The position numbers and the translations under genes were made by a program. Positions 5,918-7,620 of a stretch of DNA of 7,620 nucleotides are shown piece by piece. Numbering within the stretch: position 1 is the stretch's first letter; every line of letters begins with the position of its first letter. Source of the stretch: Trueperaceae bacterium. Its GTDB lineage: Bacteria; Deinococcota; Deinococci; Deinococcales; Trueperaceae. Location: NCBI GenBank assembly GCA_011390455.1, contig JAABSI010000122.1:1-7620 (forward strand). Direction: 5' to 3'. The notes under the pieces are model-generated. The model was given only the letters and a program-made list of their open reading frames with translations. It was not told where the DNA came from and ran no database searches.

Positions 5918-6225
5918 TGGAGCGCGCGCGCGTGGGGTCCGTCGGCGACTTCGCCGACGGGGCGATGGTGCGGGTCGAGGCCGCCGGCAAGTCGTGGGTC
6001 GTCGTGCGCGACGGCGCCGACTGGTTCGCCTTCCCGGACCGCTGCACCCACGCCAAGCGACCGCTCTCCGACGGCGACTTCGAGGCCGGGGTCGTCACCT
6101 GCATCTACCACGGCGCCACCTTCGACCTGCGGCAAGATGGCAAGCCGACGATGCCCGCGATCCGCCCGCTCGCCTGCCACGCGGTGGCGGTCGAGGGTGA
6201 GGACGTCTTCGTGACGTTGGACTGA
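5917..6225 (+). CDS. Rieske [2Fe-2S] ferredoxin, last gene of the suf operon
   Basis: This small cytoplasmic protein of 102 residues belongs to the Rieske ferredoxin family (NirD/BphF-like), which carries electrons or acts as a small subunit for an oxygenase or reductase. The cluster ligands are clear: C43-T-H45 and C62-I-Y-H65, with 16 residues between the pairs, which is the canonical CxH-X15-17-CxxH arrangement. The sequence CTHAKRPLSDG...CIYHGATFDL is typical of ferredoxin-type Rieske proteins. There is no signal peptide or membrane anchor, so it is not a cytochrome bc-type Rieske. The start is ATG at 5917 in TGATG overlap with the sufD stop, with a strong AAGGAG at 5903-5908, 8 nt upstream. 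The frame is open further upstream inside sufD, but that part is a shadow. The electron partner is unknown. Its place in the operon suggests a role in Fe-S assembly or co-regulation with cluster supply (inference). Confidence 0.9.
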   Translation: MERARVGSVGDFADGAMVRVEAAGKSWVVVRDGADWFAFPDRCTHAKRPLSDGDFEAGVVTCIYHGATFDLRQDGKPTMPAIRPLACHAVAVEGEDVFVTLD

Positions 6226-6245
6226 CGGGTCCCCTGGGTCACGCT

Positions 6246-6286
6246 GCGGGCGCGTCGTCATGGCGCGCCCGCCGTCTTCGGGCGCG
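6246..6286. terminator. Three-arm hairpin between convergent genes, candidate bidirectional terminator
   Basis: The strand 6246-6256 pairs with 6262-6272 in an 11-bp stem (one G-U wobble) with loop GTCAT. The same middle arm CGCGCCCG (6264-6271) can instead pair with CGGGCGCG at 6279-6286, around 7 nt. The left arm contains the same CGGGCGCG at 6247-6254, so the two hairpins exclude each other. The structure starts 21 nt after the Rieske stop and lies about 40 nt beyond the ispF stop on the other strand. No T tract follows on either strand. Position favours transcript ends for both genes, but the mechanism is uncertain. Confidence 0.45.
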
Positions 6287-6326
6287 GGGAGGGTACACGC
6301 CCGCCGCCCCGAGCGGCCAGCGGCGC

Positions 6327-6800
6327 TCAGCCCCAGAGGACGACCGCGCGCGCCTGCACGTGGTCGGGCGCGAGTCCCTCGCTGGTCTTGAAGGTGATGC
6401 CGACGCGGTCGAGCGGCAGCTCGAGCAGGGCCGCCAGGCTCGCCGCGATCGCGTCCCGGTGCGGCCCCAGCTTCGGGCGGTCCAGCGTGACCACCGCCGA
6501 GACCTGCCGGGGGCGCAGGTCGCCGGCGTGGTCCAGTGCGACGCCCAGGGCGCGGCGCAGCAGCACCGCCGAGTCCGCGCCCGCGTGCGCCGGGTCGCTG
6601 TCGGGGAAGTGGGCGCCGATGTCGCCCAGCGCCCAGGCCGACAGCAGGGCGTCGGTGACCGCGTGCAGCAGCGCGTCGCCGTCGGAGTGCGCCACCGCGC
6701 CCCGGGGCGGCTCCGGGAGCGGCACGCCGCCGAGGACCAACGGCCGCCCCTCGGCCAACCGGTGGGCGTCCTCGCCGAAACCGATGCGCGCTTCGTCCAT
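6327..6800 (-). CDS. ispF: 2-C-methyl-D-erythritol 2,4-cyclodiphosphate synthase IspF
   Basis: IspF converts CDP-ME 2-phosphate to ME-2,4-cyclodiphosphate with release of CMP, in the MEP route to isoprenoids. It works as a cytoplasmic homotrimer. The 157-residue product has [11 protein letters not shown] (5-15), with metal ligands D11 and H13, then [17 protein letters not shown] (37-53), with metal ligand H46. It continues with [13 protein letters not shown] (58-70) and the active-site KTSEGL (138-143). The C-terminus is [11 protein letters not shown] and lacks the GRGEGIA segment common in other bacteria. I recall Thermus IspF having the same ending, so this is a lineage trait and not damage. 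The start is ATG at 6800, because no other start is in frame shortly upstream. No Shine-Dalgarno is visible. A GATGAT box 6 nt upstream could serve as a -10 for a leaderless transcript. It converges on the suf operon and diverges from the transporter gene. Confidence 0.96.
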   Translation of the reverse strand: MDEARIGFGEDAHRLAEGRPLVLGGVPLPEPPRGAVAHSDGDALLHAVTDALLSAWALGDIGAHFPDSDPAHAGADSAVLLRRALGVALDHAGDLRPRQVSAVVTLDRPKLGPHRDAIAASLAALLELPLDRVGITFKTSEGLAPDHVQARAVVLWG

Positions 6801-6881
6801 GGCGGCATCATCGCACGGCCGCCGGGTCGCGCCCGTCGGCGCCCCGCCAACGACCGCGGGCGCATGGGATGATGGTGGGCC
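6801..6881. promoter_or_regulatory. Divergent intergenic region with a GATGAT box before each start
   Basis: This 81-bp gap must hold control signals for both ispF (minus) and the transporter (plus). Neither gene has a clear ribosome binding site. GATGAT occurs at 6868-6873 on the plus strand, 8 nt before the GTG at 6882. On the minus strand it occurs at 6812-6807, 6 nt before the ATG at 6800. It matches TATAAT at 4 of 6 positions, including the key A2 and T6. This fits leaderless transcription, which is known to be common in Deinococcus, but the match is weak. Confidence 0.25.
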
Positions 6882-7620
6882 GTGAGCCCCGCCCTGGGCG
6901 TCGTCACCCTGGTCCTGATCACCGTCGTGTGGGGCACGACCTTCGCCATCGTGAAGGACGCGCTCGACACGATCCCGGTACCGCTGCTGCTGGCGGTGCG
7001 CTTCTCGCTCGCCGCCGCCTGCTTCGCGTTCGTGCGCTTCGACCGGCGCGCCATGCGGCCGGCCCTGTGGCTCGGCCTGCTGGCCTTCGCCGGTTTCGCC
7101 ACCCAGACGATCGGCCTCAGCCTCACCAGCGCCTCGAACGCCGCCTTCATCACCGGGCTCGCGGTGGTGCTCACGCCGATGGTGGCGGCCGCCGCCTGGC
7201 GCCGCTCGGTGGCCCCGCGCGCCTACCTGGCCGCGCTGGTCGCCACGGCCGGGCTGGGGCTGCTGACGCTGGGCGAGGGCGGGCTCGCTGCGGTCAACGC
7301 CGGCGACGTGTGGGTGCTGCTCACGGCCCTGGCGTACGCGCTCTACATCGTCTACCTCGGCGAGGTGGCGGGGAGGGCCTCGGTGTTCTCGCTGGCGGGC
7401 ATGCAGCACCTGCCCATGGCGCTGCTGGCCTGGGCGTGGGCCTGGCCCGAGCGCGCCGCGCTGGCCGACGTCCCGCTCGCCACCTTCGGGGCGATCGCCT
7501 ACCTGGCGGTGGTCGCCACCGCGCTGGTGGCGGTGCTGCAGGTGGCGGCCCAGCGCGTTGTGGCGGCCCCGCTGGCGGCGCTGGTGTTCGTGCTCGAGCC
7601 GGTGTTCGCGACCGCCTTCG
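6882..7620 (+). CDS. EamA/DMT-superfamily transporter (3' truncated by window end)
   Basis: This is a multi-pass inner-membrane transporter of the drug/metabolite (EamA, RhaT-like) superfamily. Members export or import small metabolites such as amino acids or nucleobases, and the substrate cannot be told from sequence. The 246 visible residues cover the first EamA repeat (about 5-130), with [10 protein letters not shown] (16-25) and [19 protein letters not shown] (81-99). They also cover most of the second (about 140-246), ending in the conserved [15 protein letters not shown] region. Eight or nine of the expected ten helices are present, and the family is about 290-300 residues, so roughly 50 are missing. 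The start is GTG at 6882. A TGA lies in frame at 6870-6872, so no earlier start is possible. No good ribosome binding site is seen. It is transcribed divergently from ispF with an 81-bp gap. The reading frame is inferred directly from the sequence and is open to the last base. Confidence 0.9.
   Translation, partial: MSPALGVVTLVLITVVWGTTFAIVKDALDTIPVPLLLAVRFSLAAACFAFVRFDRRAMRPALWLGLLAFAGFATQTIGLSLTSASNAAFITGLAVVLTPMVAAAAWRRSVAPRAYLAALVATAGLGLLTLGEGGLAAVNAGDVWVLLTALAYALYIVYLGEVAGRASVFSLAGMQHLPMALLAWAWAWPERAALADVPLATFGAIAYLAVVATALVAVLQVAAQRVVAAPLAALVFVLEPVFATAF

Noticed and set aside
6872..6874. ATG as the transporter start
   Set aside because: It is in a different frame from the transporter. 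A TGA at 6870-6872 closes the correct frame just upstream, leaving GTG at 6882.

Overview
The window is high-GC bacterial DNA with tightly packed genes. It fits a member of the Deinococcota (the Deinococcus-Thermus lineage, perhaps Trueperales). The evidence is indirect. The IspF protein ends in the KTSEGLAP...HVQARAVVL form that I recall from Thermus, without the usual GRGEGIA segment. The SufC protein also reads like Deinococcus/Thermus SufC. The genus is not resolved.

Layout. (1) Bases 1-201 are the C-terminal end of an unidentified two-helix membrane protein, closed by a hairpin over its stop codon. (2) Bases 300-2097 hold a plus-strand pair: a UPF0173-type metallo-beta-lactamase-fold hydrolase, then a soluble Ser/Thr protein kinase. 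(3) Bases 2098-2334 are a structured intergenic region. It contains a 33-bp tandem palindromic repeat, an AT-richer promoter island with an operator-like dyad, and a leader with three hairpins. (4) Bases 2335-6225 are a compact suf operon, sufC-sufB-sufD plus a Rieske [2Fe-2S] ferredoxin, with gaps of 18 nt, 1 nt and a 1-nt overlap. (5) Bases 6226-6326 are a convergent intergenic region with a three-arm hairpin, probably a terminator for both sides. (6) ispF lies on the minus strand, and an EamA-type transporter starts divergently and runs off the right end.

Function. SufB, SufC and SufD form the SufBC2D scaffold for Fe-S cluster assembly, and the Rieske protein is itself an Fe-S protein made from the same transcript. 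IspF is an enzyme of the MEP isoprenoid pathway, whose last two enzymes (IspG, IspH) are [4Fe-4S] proteins. That link is metabolic, since the genes converge and are not co-transcribed. No sufS, sufE/sufU or suf regulator gene is present here.

The most unusual signal is inside the UPF0173 hydrolase gene. Two perfect palindromes stand side by side at 553-621. They total 69 nt, exactly 23 codons, and fall in a loop where the family normally has only a few residues. The reading frame and all metal ligands survive. This looks like an in-frame insertion of a small palindromic mobile element, in the manner of the Rickettsia palindromic elements. A second, different palindromic repeat lies upstream of sufC.
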